Shown here: one piece after another, positions 20,699 through 30,892 of the stretch
Numbering within the stretch: the stretch's first letter is position 1
How the letters are laid out: the number at the start of each line of letters is the position of its first letter
Origin: Mesostigma viride
Taxonomy: Eukaryota > Streptophyta > Mesostigmatophyceae > Mesostigmatales > Mesostigmataceae
NCBI GenBank assembly: GCA_009746045.1
Contig: RPFO01000072.1
Coordinates: 5,603,007 to 5,667,006 of the forward strand
Direction of reading: 5' to 3'
DNA length: 64,000 bases
Notes under the pieces: generated by a model
Told to the model about the DNA's origin: nothing
Databases searched by the model: none
Seen by the model: only the letters and a program-made list of their open reading frames with translations
Position numbers and translations under genes: made by a program

Positions 20699-21804
20699 CT
20701 AGGGGTGGTGTATGCCACTAATATATCCAAATGAGCTCAGAATAGGCTATAAACTGGAGGCAATGTTCAACCACACTAGGGCATCATGTGGTGTAAGTGG
20801 GGGCTTGCAGGCCCACCATCTAGGGTGGGTTATATATGCCAGGGGCTACCACGGTCCCTTGTGCGCCTTAGCACGTACACCCACACTAGGGGTGGTGTAT
20901 GCCACTAATATATCCAAATGATCTCAGAATAGGCTATAAACTGGAGGCAATGTTCAACCACACTAGGGCATCATGTGGTGTAAGTGGGGGCTTGCAGGCC
21001 CACCATCTAGGGTGGGTTATATATGCCAGGGGCTACCACGGTCCCTTGTGCGCCTTAGCACGTACACCCACACTAGGGGTGGTGTATGCCACTAATATTC
21101 TGATCAGACACTCCGCAAAGGTGAAAACCTTTGCGGTCAGTGCCGGGCCGCGGAAAACGCGGAAAAACGCGATCTGCAAATGAATCTGACCGGAATCGAA
21201 CTGGGGACCTCTCGCACCAATTTTGCTGACTATAGGACGGACGTCTCCGGTTACCATGGCATCGCCAACTTACACCTACAGTCATCCGCAAAAGTTCTCC
21301 TGTCCGGGGAGTGATGCAAGCCTCTCGGATTTGGTACTAGATAAATCACTCGAGATCTGTGTGCAGGAGTACTACACACGTGTCTGCACGCGAGACTTGT
21401 TCACCACTAATATATCCAAATGAGCTCAGAATAGGCTATAAACTGGAGGCAATGTTCAACCACACTAGGGCATCATGTGGTGTAAGTGGGGGCTTGCAGG
21501 CCCACCATCTAGGGTGGGTTATATATGCCAGGGGCTACCACGGTCCCTTGTGCGCCTTAGCACGTACACCCACACTAGGGGTGGTGGATGCCACTAATAT
21601 ATCCAAATGAGCTCAGAATAGGCTATAAACTGGAGGCAATGTTCAACCACACTAGGGCATCATGTGGTGTAAGTGGGGGCTTGCAGGCCCACCATCTAGG
21701 GTGGGTTATATATGCCAGGGGCTACCACGGTCCCTTGTGCGCCTTAGCACATACACCCACATGCACTAGCTAGGGGTGGTGGATGCCACTAATATATCCA
21801 AATG
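20699..21804 (+). repeat. 187-bp tandem satellite block
   Basis: Units start at about 20699, 20886, 21073, 21575 and 21770, with exact 187-bp spacing for the first three. The third unit is interrupted by a SINE (21099-21403). The last unit is cut after 35 bp by (AGCAA)n. Units differ by a few substitutions. Each contains two CACTAGGG motifs and a stretch with TATATATGCC. The predicted 60-90 residue frames repeat with the unit and are not genes. Confidence 0.95.
21099..21403 (-). mobile_element. tRNA-related SINE, copy 1
   Basis: A 305-bp insertion in a satellite unit flanked by a 10-bp duplication CCACTAATAT (21089-21098 and 21404-21413). On the minus strand it contains a RNA polymerase III B-box-like AGTTCGATTCC (about 21192-21202) preceded by a GGTGCGAGAGGT arm, and a degenerate A-box-like region further 5'. 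The 3' part has a perfect hairpin CGCAAAGGT...ACCTTTGCG and ends TGATCAGA. A second copy at 40655-40925 has the same 3' end but starts 34 bp later, so copies are 5'-truncated as expected of retroposons. No A-rich tail is seen. Confidence 0.75.
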
Positions 21805-22090
21805 CAATGCAAAGCAAAGCAAAGCAAAGCAAAGCAAAGCAAAGCAAAGCAAAGCAAAGCAAAGCAAAGCAAAGCAAAGCAAAGCAAAGCAAAGCAAAGC
21901 AAAGCAAAGCAAAGCAAAGCAAAGCAAAGCAAAGCAAAGCAAAGCAAAGCAAAGCATTTGAGCAAAGCAAAGCAAAGCAAAGCAAAGCAAAGCAAAGCAA
22001 AGCAAAGCAAAGCAAAGCAAAGCAAAGCAAAGCAAAGCAAAGCAAAGCAAGGCATGTGAAGCAAAGCAAAGCATGTGAAGCAAAGCAAGG
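21805..22090 (+). repeat. (AGCAA)n microsatellite
   Basis: About 55 AGCAA units with rare variants (ATTTG near 21957, ATGTG near 22050 and 22072). The long Leu/Phe/Cys frames on the minus strand are artefacts. Confidence 0.97.
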
Positions 22091-22210
22091 CAAAGGAACT
22101 TAATTGAACTAATTATATAGATATCCAATGGGCCTTCCAACAAGTATATATATATGCACCACTACGATCTTCGAGGAATCATTGTATTTATTAAATCATA
22201 ATTAATTAAT

Positions 22211-23636
22211 CTAACTACGTCCCCACATAGAGTGGGACGGCCGCACCCATCCCATTTCTGCTATTGAATTACGGAGGGCATCACGTGTGATGCGGTCCTC
22301 CTTGAGGCTGCGCCTTTGAGCCGGACGCAGCCCATCGTCGGCACATGCACAACTCCCTTGAAAATGAGGCAAAGGCCAATCCCCCCTCCTTTGATCAAGA
22401 GCGGGATCCACCTCCGCTCGAATTAACCTATCATCGATGCACCAATTGTGCACACGCATAAGTGCACCTATTAGTCGTGAAGCATGCCTTAATTGGCACG
22501 GTAATGCACGGTGAAGAATGCCAAAGCGTGCGATAAGGATTCCAAACGCACGTTCTATAACCTGCCTGCAAAGGGAAATGTAGTAATTACATGCATCTTC
22601 TTGCACTGGCAGACCCCTTCCAGGGTAAGGGGTGACCAACCAGGGCTTGATGATGTACGCTTCATCTCCAACTAAAAAAAGCCCATCGGGCAAGCCCTTT
22701 TCGCTTAATGCCGCGTGCAAAGAAGAGCATTGGAAGGCAGTGCTGTCATGGGTACTGCCTGTGCACTTCATCGATCCATAATACAAGAACTTGCAATTAG
22801 AATCGCATACGGCTTGCAAAACGAGAGCATAAAACCCTTTGCGATTGTAATAATGTTGTGGGTTGACAACTTCCTTTTGTTGTGGCTTCGCTATTTTGAT
22901 GGCAACTCCATCGACGGCACCAACACAGCCTTCAACAACTCCTCTCGTCATTCTCTTGAAGCCATCCGCCAAACTTGACAAGCCTCCGTCATCATCAGTG
23001 GTCGGGAAGTCCAGGTGGTAATTGTCGTTGATAAAATCTACGACCTCCCAGATAGCGGTGTAGAAAGTCGGCTTGGAGAGACCATGTACGTCCATGATGT
23101 CGATGTGCCTGCACAGGGTACACCCAGCACAAACTGCATGGTTATTATATCGATGCGCCTGACCAGCCTGTTTCGATTTTAACGGACTTTCGATTAATTG
23201 CTGAATCGCAATAAATTTACCTGCCACCTGCAGCCCATCGCAGAAACACAGCGAGCTTCATTTCGCAGGTAACCGGTGATCCACTGCTGTTTGCCGCTTT
23301 CACATGGTTTGGTTCCAAGCCGCATTCCCGCATTCTCTCAGCGACCGCCTGAAACCTGTCTTTGGTAATCTTGTACCGCTTCCTGAACTCACTTTCCTTC
23401 ATTTCATCTAGCTGCTTAGCGAGGATAAGTCGCGAGCGTTTTTCATTTTTCGCTCGTGGCAATCCGGCTCGGCTGGGGTAGGGAAAAAAAAAATTGACCA
23501 CGCCCGGAGAAATGTACCTTGCCTGCTTTCCGGGTCGCTGTGTGGACATCATTGCCAAATCTTGCAAGTCTTCTATGTCCTCCCTGTCAACCTTGTCCTC
23601 AACTGACTTTCGAAACAGGGACAACTGGCGAGACAT
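22211..23636 (-). CDS. PIF/Harbinger DDE transposase, two exons
   Basis: Exon 1 is 23636-23221 and exon 2 is 23108-22211, separated by a 112-bp GT...AG intron (23220-23109). Splicing gives RWAAGG|RHIDIM in one open frame of 437 residues. Exon 1 has the family N-terminus (SEFRKRYKITKDRFQ, then MKLAVFLRWAAGG). Exon 2 has the DDE_Tnp_4 core: GCVGAVDG (D205), STHDSTAF, GDEAYIIKPWLVTPY (D287) and VIERAFGILIARF (E324). D205, D287 and E324 are the likely catalytic triad. The protein would cut and insert the element at TWA sites, with help from the Myb-like partner. No frameshift or stop is seen, so it may be functional. The start is the first ATG of the open frame. Confidence 0.9.
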
Positions 23637-23940
23637 TGTGTTAGCTTAGCTCGTATGTGATATGGCGATTTCGTTTTCAAACAGGAAAAAGTTGCGGCGA
23701 TGGCTGCAGGTTACGACGTGTTCTCCCACGTCGCGGGCAGGTTTGTTGCCGCTGGCAGGCCACTTTTCCCGCCTTTTTAAACTTTTATTTAGCCAACCAC
23801 CGGTCTAAAATTTTAACAGACCCTTCCGGAGGTGCACACCGTTTTATTAAAAGTGGCCGGTTTTTATTAAAAGCGACGATGCTTCGGGACCGTTGATGAA
23901 GAAATCCCATCGATCGCACCGTCCGTTGTCTCCCGCCAGT

Positions 23941-23968
23941 TTTTAATAAAACCCGTATAAACCCGGCC
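23941..23968 (-). repeat. Harbinger terminal inverted repeat, right
   Basis: Exact reverse complement of 3105-3132, followed by TTA. Located 305 bp upstream of the transposase start, so it also bounds the promoter region of that gene. Confidence 0.75.
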
Positions 23969-24280
23969 TTATAAATTACCGCGACGGGTCTTGGTTGGTA
24001 ATCTACCACCTGTAGATTAGGTGCCAGTGATCCGATGCTGTAAGATACGTTTCAGTAAGTTACTTCGGGGATCTTAGCCTGTACACGGCCAGATGGATAA
24101 TTATATTGTAATGGAGAAGTGGGAGAACGTGCGTGTCTATTAGCAAATGCAGCGAAATATAAAAATGTAATTATCAGCCTTTTTCGCCTATTCAGCAGTT
24201 GTCGTTGTCGGCCGTTGTCAGTAAGCGGCTATAGATTATGTGTGCTGGGGCCGGTGAAAAGACGCTAGCAAAGTTCGTCT

Positions 24281-25201
24281 GAATGGCGTCCAACAATAGA
24301 GGGGATTTTATTCTTAGTGGATTGTTGGACGAGGAGAAGGCGAGGTTGCTGGCGGAGAATGCGAAAGAGCAGAGGGAAGCAGCGGAAGCCGTGCGTGGAA
24401 GATGAGGTAACGGGATGGAGTGTGGGCCCTGGCTTCTGGTTATGAAATGATGGCGGTTGCAGGCCAGCCGTGCTTGCTGGTAATGGGTGCGTGGTGTTGA
24501 AATCCAAGTTCTGCGCATATTCTGTTCTTTGGTCAATGATTGAAGGGATGTCGCCTTGTTTTATTTTTGTGCATCTGCGTCCCGTCGTGACTGCCTCGTC
24601 ATGGACGCCCAGGCGTAGAAGTTCGAACGAGGGAATGATTTTTCAAACGCCTGGATATGTTATGATAGTACGAATAAATGGTAATGGGTAGAGGCGGCCA
24701 AAATTTTGTTGGAAGTGTGCCAACGCCGCACATACGACTTGAACAACCCTAGGTATCTTAGGAAAAGGAAACACGGATACGTCGGAGTGGAGGAAGAGGA
24801 AGACGATGACGATGGTGAAGACCGAGAGGTTTACGATGGAGGCCTTGAGAATGGGGAGACATTGAAGCAGGAGAGCAGGCTAGCGGTGAGTGGCCCGTCA
24901 TGAATTACATTGTGGTTGCATTTGTTAGCGAGGTGTGTTGATTGCTTCTTGCCGCGGGTAATCGCTAGCGTGCATAACCTTCTTTTTTCAACAGGTGTTC
25001 TGGTGCATTGACTGCCGCAAAGCAATTAATGGGACTGATTATGTGCCTATCATGCCGTTTGGGAATCATACATTGCCAACATTTCGTGTTTAGAAGGCGC
25101 GCCTTCAGAAGCATATTCAGCACCGCACGAACCAGGTGCTGAAGGCGTGCTTGGAGAGGAAGGGGTATAAAGTCACTGCGCATGACCGCATCGAAGAATA
25201 A
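24281..25201 (+). pseudogene. Candidate multi-exon gene remnant, unknown
   Basis: Several exon-like patches occur in order. The first, from ATG 24281, encodes a charged helix (LLDEEKARLLAENAKEQREA). The second, about 24712-24892, encodes an acidic stretch and ends at a GTGAGT donor. The third starts after TTTTTCAACAG at about 24996, joins in frame and reads FWCIDCRKAINGTDYVP; it then meets a TAG at about 25092 and continues open with KARLQKHIQHRTNQVLK to a TAA near 25201. The CxxC and the in-frame stop suggest a decayed gene, perhaps of a DNA transposon. I cannot assign a family and the exon borders are guesses. Confidence 0.3.
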
Positions 25202-26442
25202 GAAGCAGCAGGAATCGGGCAAGACGTACCATGATAACCGAGCCAGCATTGGCTTTCGTGCATGCAGTACATGGTGCGGCGCAGGCAGTGAATGCTGCAT
25301 CGATTGCAGCGGTGCAGCCTGTGGCCATGGCGGTGCAGGGCGCGGGTCCTGATGTGTGGGCGTTGGCGAAGCAGATTCACGATGCTGTCATGGCCACGTT
25401 GTCAAGCCAAAGAATGGGTGTTGGTTCCAGTCAGGTGCCTCGCCCGGAGGAAGCTTTTCTGCTGTAAGCAGAGGTGCGGCATCAAGCATTTGCAATCGCC
25501 ATGAGAGCAGTGGAGATGTCTGCGGCATGAAGCATTTGCAATCGCCATGAGAGCAGTGGAGATGTCTGCGGGATTGGGAGATCGGCAGACAATTGCAGGA
25601 GGACATTGTGCGGTACGCTTGTAGGGTGGGAGCTGTGTTGTTCCGCTCGCTAATGGACATGTGCCCCTGTAACCTCTTCCAGGCTACTATCTGCTATCCA
25701 CCTCTTCAGGCTTGAAAAGTAAATTGCTGTACGGTTCACGATTGGCATGGCTTGACATGCACGCGTCCTTGACTGTGGTCTGCATGGGTTTGGGGTTTAG
25801 CGGTTTACATCAGACTCTGCTGTGTATCTGCTTAATCAGCCGACGTGTCACATGGGGACAGCAACGGCGCTGGGATGCAGCCCGGTGTGAATGCGAGTAA
25901 GGTACGCGCTGTCATGCATGGCGGATGGGGCGTGGAAGCCGGCCACGACCCACGTTTTTGTGTGTGCACGGGGGGCTAGGGGGCAAGTCGTTGTGTTGCT
26001 GCCATCCATATGGCCATGGATATGCGGAAAGCTTTCCCTGTACCCATACTTAATGATGCATGGACTGGTTGTGACAGCCAAGGGTTTAGCTGTCGTGGGT
26101 TTGCTGAGTGATCATGGCAGTCTGCTAGGCTGGTGCTAGAACAGCCATAGCGCGGTTACTGCTATGTCTTGCCCGTGCTAACTGATGCTGCAGCCATGCG
26201 TGGAGCGCGAATCGTCCCGTGAGGAGAAGGAGGAGGCGGGGCCGGTGCACCCATGGGCAGGGCCGGAGAAGAAGGACGCGGAGCATCCAGTGTGGGAGAA
26301 GGAGAAGGCGGGGAAGCACTGAAGCTCCACCCCATGTCAGGCCTCTAGTATAGGTGCCAGTTAACTAAACCCATGCACGTGCAGGTTGTAGCTCAGAATG
26401 TATTTAAAATCATATGCCCCTTTTCAGGTATATGCTAGAGGT
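25202..26442. other. Spacer with weak exon-like fragments
   Basis: No gene I can support. A 46-bp unit is duplicated in tandem (starts 25475 and 25521). Positions 26194-26322 form an open, charged frame (EEKEEAGPVHPWAGPEKK) after an acceptor-like CTGATGCTGCAG and could be the last exon of the candidate gene upstream, but there is no independent support. Confidence 0.4.
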
Positions 26443-26792
26443 ATATAGCTAGACCTTTTCAGTGGTTTTCCATTTGCGGGTATTTCCTCGTAAATGGTGG
26501 GAGAGCGATCGCAGCAATGGTGCTCACCACTAGACACTCCCGGCCAGTTAGGCTAGAAACACACGCCCTGATCAAGCATGCTGTTTCCGGCCCCACCGTC
26601 TAGGTCATCTAGTCGCTCCACACGTAAGCCAGCCATAATTTCAATGCACAAGGATACACATTTCCATCACCATTCATCTTCATCATCCTGAACGACTCGA
26701 AAACGCGGAAAAGATAACGGCAGGCTCGAGCTACCATGGTCCGGATTCTCCCGATTTCTGGCCTGCGCTGGTTGTCTCTTTGATATGTGTAA
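26443..26792 (-). repeat. Dispersed repeat family A, inverted copy
   Basis: About 350 bp matching 2095-2455 in reverse, ending at the constant GGTTGTCTCTTTGATA edge. Divergence from copy 1 begins just after the TCTAGCTA motif, which may mark the true second end of the repeat. Confidence 0.85.
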
Positions 26793-27256
26793 CAGTGACT
26801 CCCAACGGATATATGTTCCTAATTTATTAAATTCTTACTGAATAATTGTTGTCTTTATGAACCCATGAAGAGCAAAGCCCGGTGGGGAGTACATGTAACG
26901 CATTACCACGAGAAGGGGTCCCCACACCGCATTTCTTCGCTCTCTGTTCCTATGCAGAACAAGAAGAGTTGGAAGACCAATGTCCCGGCTCACACGCCAG
27001 CCCATGTGGGTAAGCCCCCTCCCCCAAAGCGGAAGGGGCGCTTTGGGGAGAAGTGTAGTTAGTATTTTGTAGACTAGATAGCTTAGATTAGCTTATTTCG
27101 ATGTCGTGGCTTGACCCACCTCTACCCAGATCAGCAAGGAATATGCATGTGCTGCATGATCTCCCAACGGAGGCATGTTATAATTTTATTTGATTCTTTG
27201 ATGTAGTGTCTTGGGGCATGATGCAGATGAGATTTGTAACTTCCTTGTAATTATGT
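26793..27256. other. Spacer; exon-like patch and host-repeat edge
   Basis: Positions 26957-27062 look like a terminal exon (acceptor TGTTCCTATGCAG, then a basic frame with KPPPPKRKGRFGEK and a stop), of unknown gene. Positions about 27195-27250 (TTGGGGCATGATGCAGA...TTTGTAACTTCC) match 54550-54605 and are the left side of a repeat into which the dimer at 27257 has inserted. Confidence 0.4.
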
Positions 27257-29220
27257 TTCTAATCGGGGTTCTTTGAACGGAGTTTCTTCTATTCGTGAAT
27301 GCGGGAACAAGAGGCCGCTGGATGAGCGGCTTATAGGTCGTAGTGTTTTCTCGTAGCTGTTTGGCTAGAGCTTTTGTGATTAGTAGATGCAGTATAGTGC
27401 ATGGTTGAAAAATGAATTAAATAAAATGTGCGTTCCGCGCTTGGGTTGATTATACCCGGGCGGAACGGGGCGTGAGGTGCAGTGCCCCTGAAAAGAACAA
27501 CCTACGCATTATTTAATACTAGCCGTGCAGATTCGGGATATTCTACCCCCGGTCTGTACGGTTAGCGTCTTACTAGCATCACTGAACATAAGGGTTTAAT
27601 GACGTCAGTTAGCTAGGGATAAGGGAGGTTTTGCGACTAAAAGCCGCTCTGGCTGGTTTTGTCGGCCTCTTTCTTTGCTCGTTGTCGTTGCGGCGGCAGC
27701 CGCAGCTATGGGTGCTGCGGAGCAAAATCCCAAAAGCACTGGCTGCACCGGCCACTTGGCCAGTGGTGAGACTTCCAGTTGTTAACCGGCCAGGCGTAGT
27801 TCCTCGGCCGGTTAACTAAAAGAAAAGAAAATGATTACCTCCGGTCCGCACCTTTTCCCCAGCTTGGGGTCTTTGGTGGGCCGGGTGCCGTGACAGGTGC
27901 TCAACTGTCGCTTGGTCGGCCCAGTGCGCGAGCTGGTGCTCCGTACCTGGGGATGCTTGCACCCCGGGTTGGAGCCGGATGGCTGGCACTGGCGACCCGT
28001 GTCTCGGTCCGCGGCCTGAGGCTTTTTCTTCGGAAATTGCTGCTGGCCAGCAAACTTTGCAATTGCCTTCCGCCGAGGGGGGGTGGTTGGGGCTGGGGAC
28101 GGCGATGGGAAAAGCGCCTAAGCTAGAAATTTTTTCCCCACGCATAGAAACCTCGGGGGGAATGCGGTCTTGGCTGAACGGACTCTCGTTCAGCCAGGTG
28201 CCTGGGGCTGTGGCCTCGGGCATCCGGGCTGGCGGGGCCTGGGCTAGGTCCACGTTTTTTCTCGAAGCACCCCGGGTCTATGGGGAGACGGCCATAGCGG
28301 TACCGACTCGGGGCCCCGAGAGGGGTCATGATAGGGTGGCCGTGCGCAATCGCAGTGCAAATGCGCTGGGCCTTTTTGGGCCTGGCCATGCATCCACAGC
28401 CGCCGGGCACACGCCTCCCGATGTGGGGGGGCTCCCGTTTTGCGGCAGGGCGGTCACTTGTGACAACGAGCAAGGTGGAGTGCGGCTTCAAGGGAAAGCC
28501 AGGGCGGGGGTGATTGGGCAACGTACTTCATGAAGGGCCTTGAACGGCGTGCCTCCGGGCATGTCAATAGTGTCACATGTATGCTTCCACTTATTGTTTT
28601 AATGAAGATGCTGGTTTTTGTGGGAGCTACGTGGGACATGAATCGGGGTTCTTTGAACGGAGTTTCTTCTATACGTGAATGCGGGAACAAGAGGCCGCTG
28701 GATGAGCGGCTTATATGTCGTAGTGTTTTCTTGTAGCTGTTTGGCTAGAGCTTTTGTGATTAGTAGATGCAGTATAGTGCATGGTTGAAAAATGAATTAA
28801 ATAAAATGTGCGTTCCGCGCTTGGGTTGATTATACCCGGGCGGAACGGGGCGTGAGGTGCAGTGCCCCTGAAAAGAACAACCTACGCATTATTTAATACT
28901 AGCCGTGCAGATTCGGGATATTCTACCCCCGGTCTGTACGGTTAGCGTCTTACTAGCATCACTGAACATAAGGGTTTAATGACGTCAGTTAGCTAGGGAT
29001 AACGGAGGTTTTGCGACTAAAAGCCGCTCTGGCTGGTTTTGTCGGCCTCTTTCTTTGCTCCCCACCCACCCACCCTTGTCTTGGTTGCCTCTAGGGCAAC
29101 GTACTTCATGAAGGGCCTTCAACGGCGTGCCTCCGGGCATGTCAAACGTGTCACATGTATGCTTCCACTTATTGTTTTTAATGAAGATGCTGGTTTTTGT
29201 GGGAGCTACGTGGGACATGA
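27257..29220 (+). mobile_element. Second head-to-tail repeat dimer
   Basis: The unit starts ATCGGGGTTCTTTGAACGG and ends GCTACGTGGGACATGA. Monomer 1 spans 27257-28639 with a GC-rich ~840-bp middle; monomer 2 spans 28640-29220 and lacks that middle. The first ~424 bp (27257-27680, 28640-29060) and last ~122 bp (28518-28639, 29096-29220) of each monomer are nearly identical. The left flank matches a repeat at 54550, and the right flank (GAGATTAGCATAGTACTC) matches 54648 onward, so the insertion lies in a known host repeat. The middle contains open frames on both strands (for example 27979-28533, 184 residues) but no recognisable domain. Confidence 0.65.
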
Positions 29221-29502
29221 AAGAGATTAGCATAGTACTCTAAACATGCCCATGCGCATGACACGCAAGTACTAACTTACTTACACCAGACCTGGCAATA
29301 AACAAGCATTGATGGGATGGACCCAGCGATACATAATGGGCGTGCATGCATAAAAAATATACACTATGCATGGCCCAATGGGCATGCATTCAAATAATTA
29401 CAAATGAAGGCCGACATGAGAGCACTGAAGCTAAACTAGACCGGGCCACAATTAACCCTCCAGCACCAAAGTTCCACTGCATGATGTAAGACAAGCCTGA
29501 CA
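29221..29502. other. Short spacer before the CATC tract
   Basis: The first ~70 bp match 54648-54715 (host repeat D). The remainder has no visible feature. Confidence 0.5.
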
Positions 29503-29840
29503 TCCATCCATCCATCCATCCATCCATCCATCCATCCATCCATCCATCCATCCATCCATCCATCCATCCATCCATCCATCCATCCATCCATCCATCCATC
29601 CATCCATCCATCCATCCATCCATCCATCCATCCATCCATCCATCCATCCATCCATCCATCCATCCATCCATCCATCCATCCATCCATCCCATCCATCCAT
29701 CCATCCATCCATCCATCCATCCATCCATCCATCCATCCATCCATCCATCCATCCATCCATCCATCCATCCATCCATCCATCCATCCATCCATCCATCCAT
29801 CCATCCATCCATCCATCCATCCATCCATCCATCCATCCAT

Positions 29841-29876
<36 letters not shown>

Positions 29877-30213
29877 CCATCCATCCATCCATCCATCCAT
29901 CCATCCATCCATCCATCCATCCATCCATCCATCCATCCATCCATCCATCCATCCATCCATCCATCCATCCATCCATCCATCCATCCATCCATCCATCCAT
30001 CCATCCATCCATCCATCCATCCATCCATCCATCCATCCATCCATCCATCCATATCCATCCATCCATCCATCCATCCATCCATCCATCCATCCATCCATCC
30101 ATCCATCCATCCATCCATCCATCCATCCATCCATCCATCCATCCATCCATCCATCCATCCATCCATCCATCCATCCATCCATCCATCCATCCATCCATCC
30201 ATCCATCCATCCA
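29503..30213 (+). repeat. Tetranucleotide microsatellite (CATC)n, left of CACTA
   Basis: About 710 bp (some 178 units), interrupted by few variants (CATCC slip near 29690, CGTCC near 29865, ATATCC near 30052). It ends directly at the first base of the CACTA terminal repeat. The long Trp-Met-Asp-Gly frames are artefacts. Confidence 0.98.
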
Positions 30214-30225
30214 CACTAGGAACTC

Positions 30226-30570
30226 GGCTTTGAGAATGGGTGAGAAATCGTGAGAAAAAGGGTGAGAAAGGTGAGAAAAAGGGTGAGAAATGGGTGAGAA
30301 TGGGTGAGAAAGGTGAGAAAAAAGGGTGAGAATGGGGTGAGAATGGGTGAGAAAACACGTTTCTCACCCGGGTGAGATTGCCCCAAAAAGGTCAAAAAAG
30401 GGGAAAAACGTGAGAAAAATCTCAAGAAAACAGGACGTGAGATAAGTGAGAAAAACGGGAGGTGTGAAACGTGAGAAAAGTGAGAAAATCAGGACGTGAG
30501 AAAAGTGAGAAAAGTGAGAAAAACAGGACGTGAGAAAAGTGAGAAAAGTGAGAAAACACAGCGCTGAAAA
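30226..30570 (+). repeat. CACTA left subterminal repeats
   Basis: Dozens of GTGAGAA-containing units in both simple and nested order (GGTGAGAAA, CGTGAGAAAA), including a CCCGGGTGAG inverted pair near 30362. Such clusters are where the TnpA-type protein binds in En/Spm. An almost identical block lies at 43998-44325. Confidence 0.85.
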
Positions 30571-30892
30571 ACACACCCATAATGCAATATGCTGGCAGCC
30601 ATGCACATGCAGGCAGTGCCAGTAACAACCGCTGTTCAAAACAGCACGAACAATCATGATTTTTTCATTAAATGTTTGAATAATTTTAATGTTTACAGCT
30701 GCAAGAACCCGTTGATTCAACTATTCAACACTGTTACGGCGTTATGTACATCTTCGGCATTCAATGCCTGTTCAACACATGCAGTCTGTAATGGCGTTAT
30801 GACATCTTCGGCATTCAATGCCTTTCATCAAATACTATATGGCAGCTAGCTAACATCGCGGGCCGCTCGACAGGGCGTCACATGCTGACTTT

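Larger units (their letters stand above)
22105..23968 (-). mobile_element. Right part of the PIF/Harbinger transposon
   Basis: Contains the spliced transposase gene (22211-23636) and ends at the terminal inverted repeat 23941-23968, the mirror of 3105-3132. No matching left terminal repeat is found near 22.1 kb, so this segment is incomplete by itself and probably belongs with the left part at 3105-5039. Confidence 0.75.

Noticed and set aside
21183-21210. tRNA gene
   Set aside because: A B-box-like sequence is present on the minus strand, but no acceptor stem or full cloverleaf can be formed; it is part of a SINE with target duplications.
27979-28533. 184-codon ORF in the second dimer
   Set aside because: GC-rich region open on both strands, no motif, and absent from the other monomer.
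29390-30367. Trp-Met-Asp-Gly repeat proteins on the minus strand, also at 39592-40095
   Set aside because: Translation of (CATC)n; all frames open equally.
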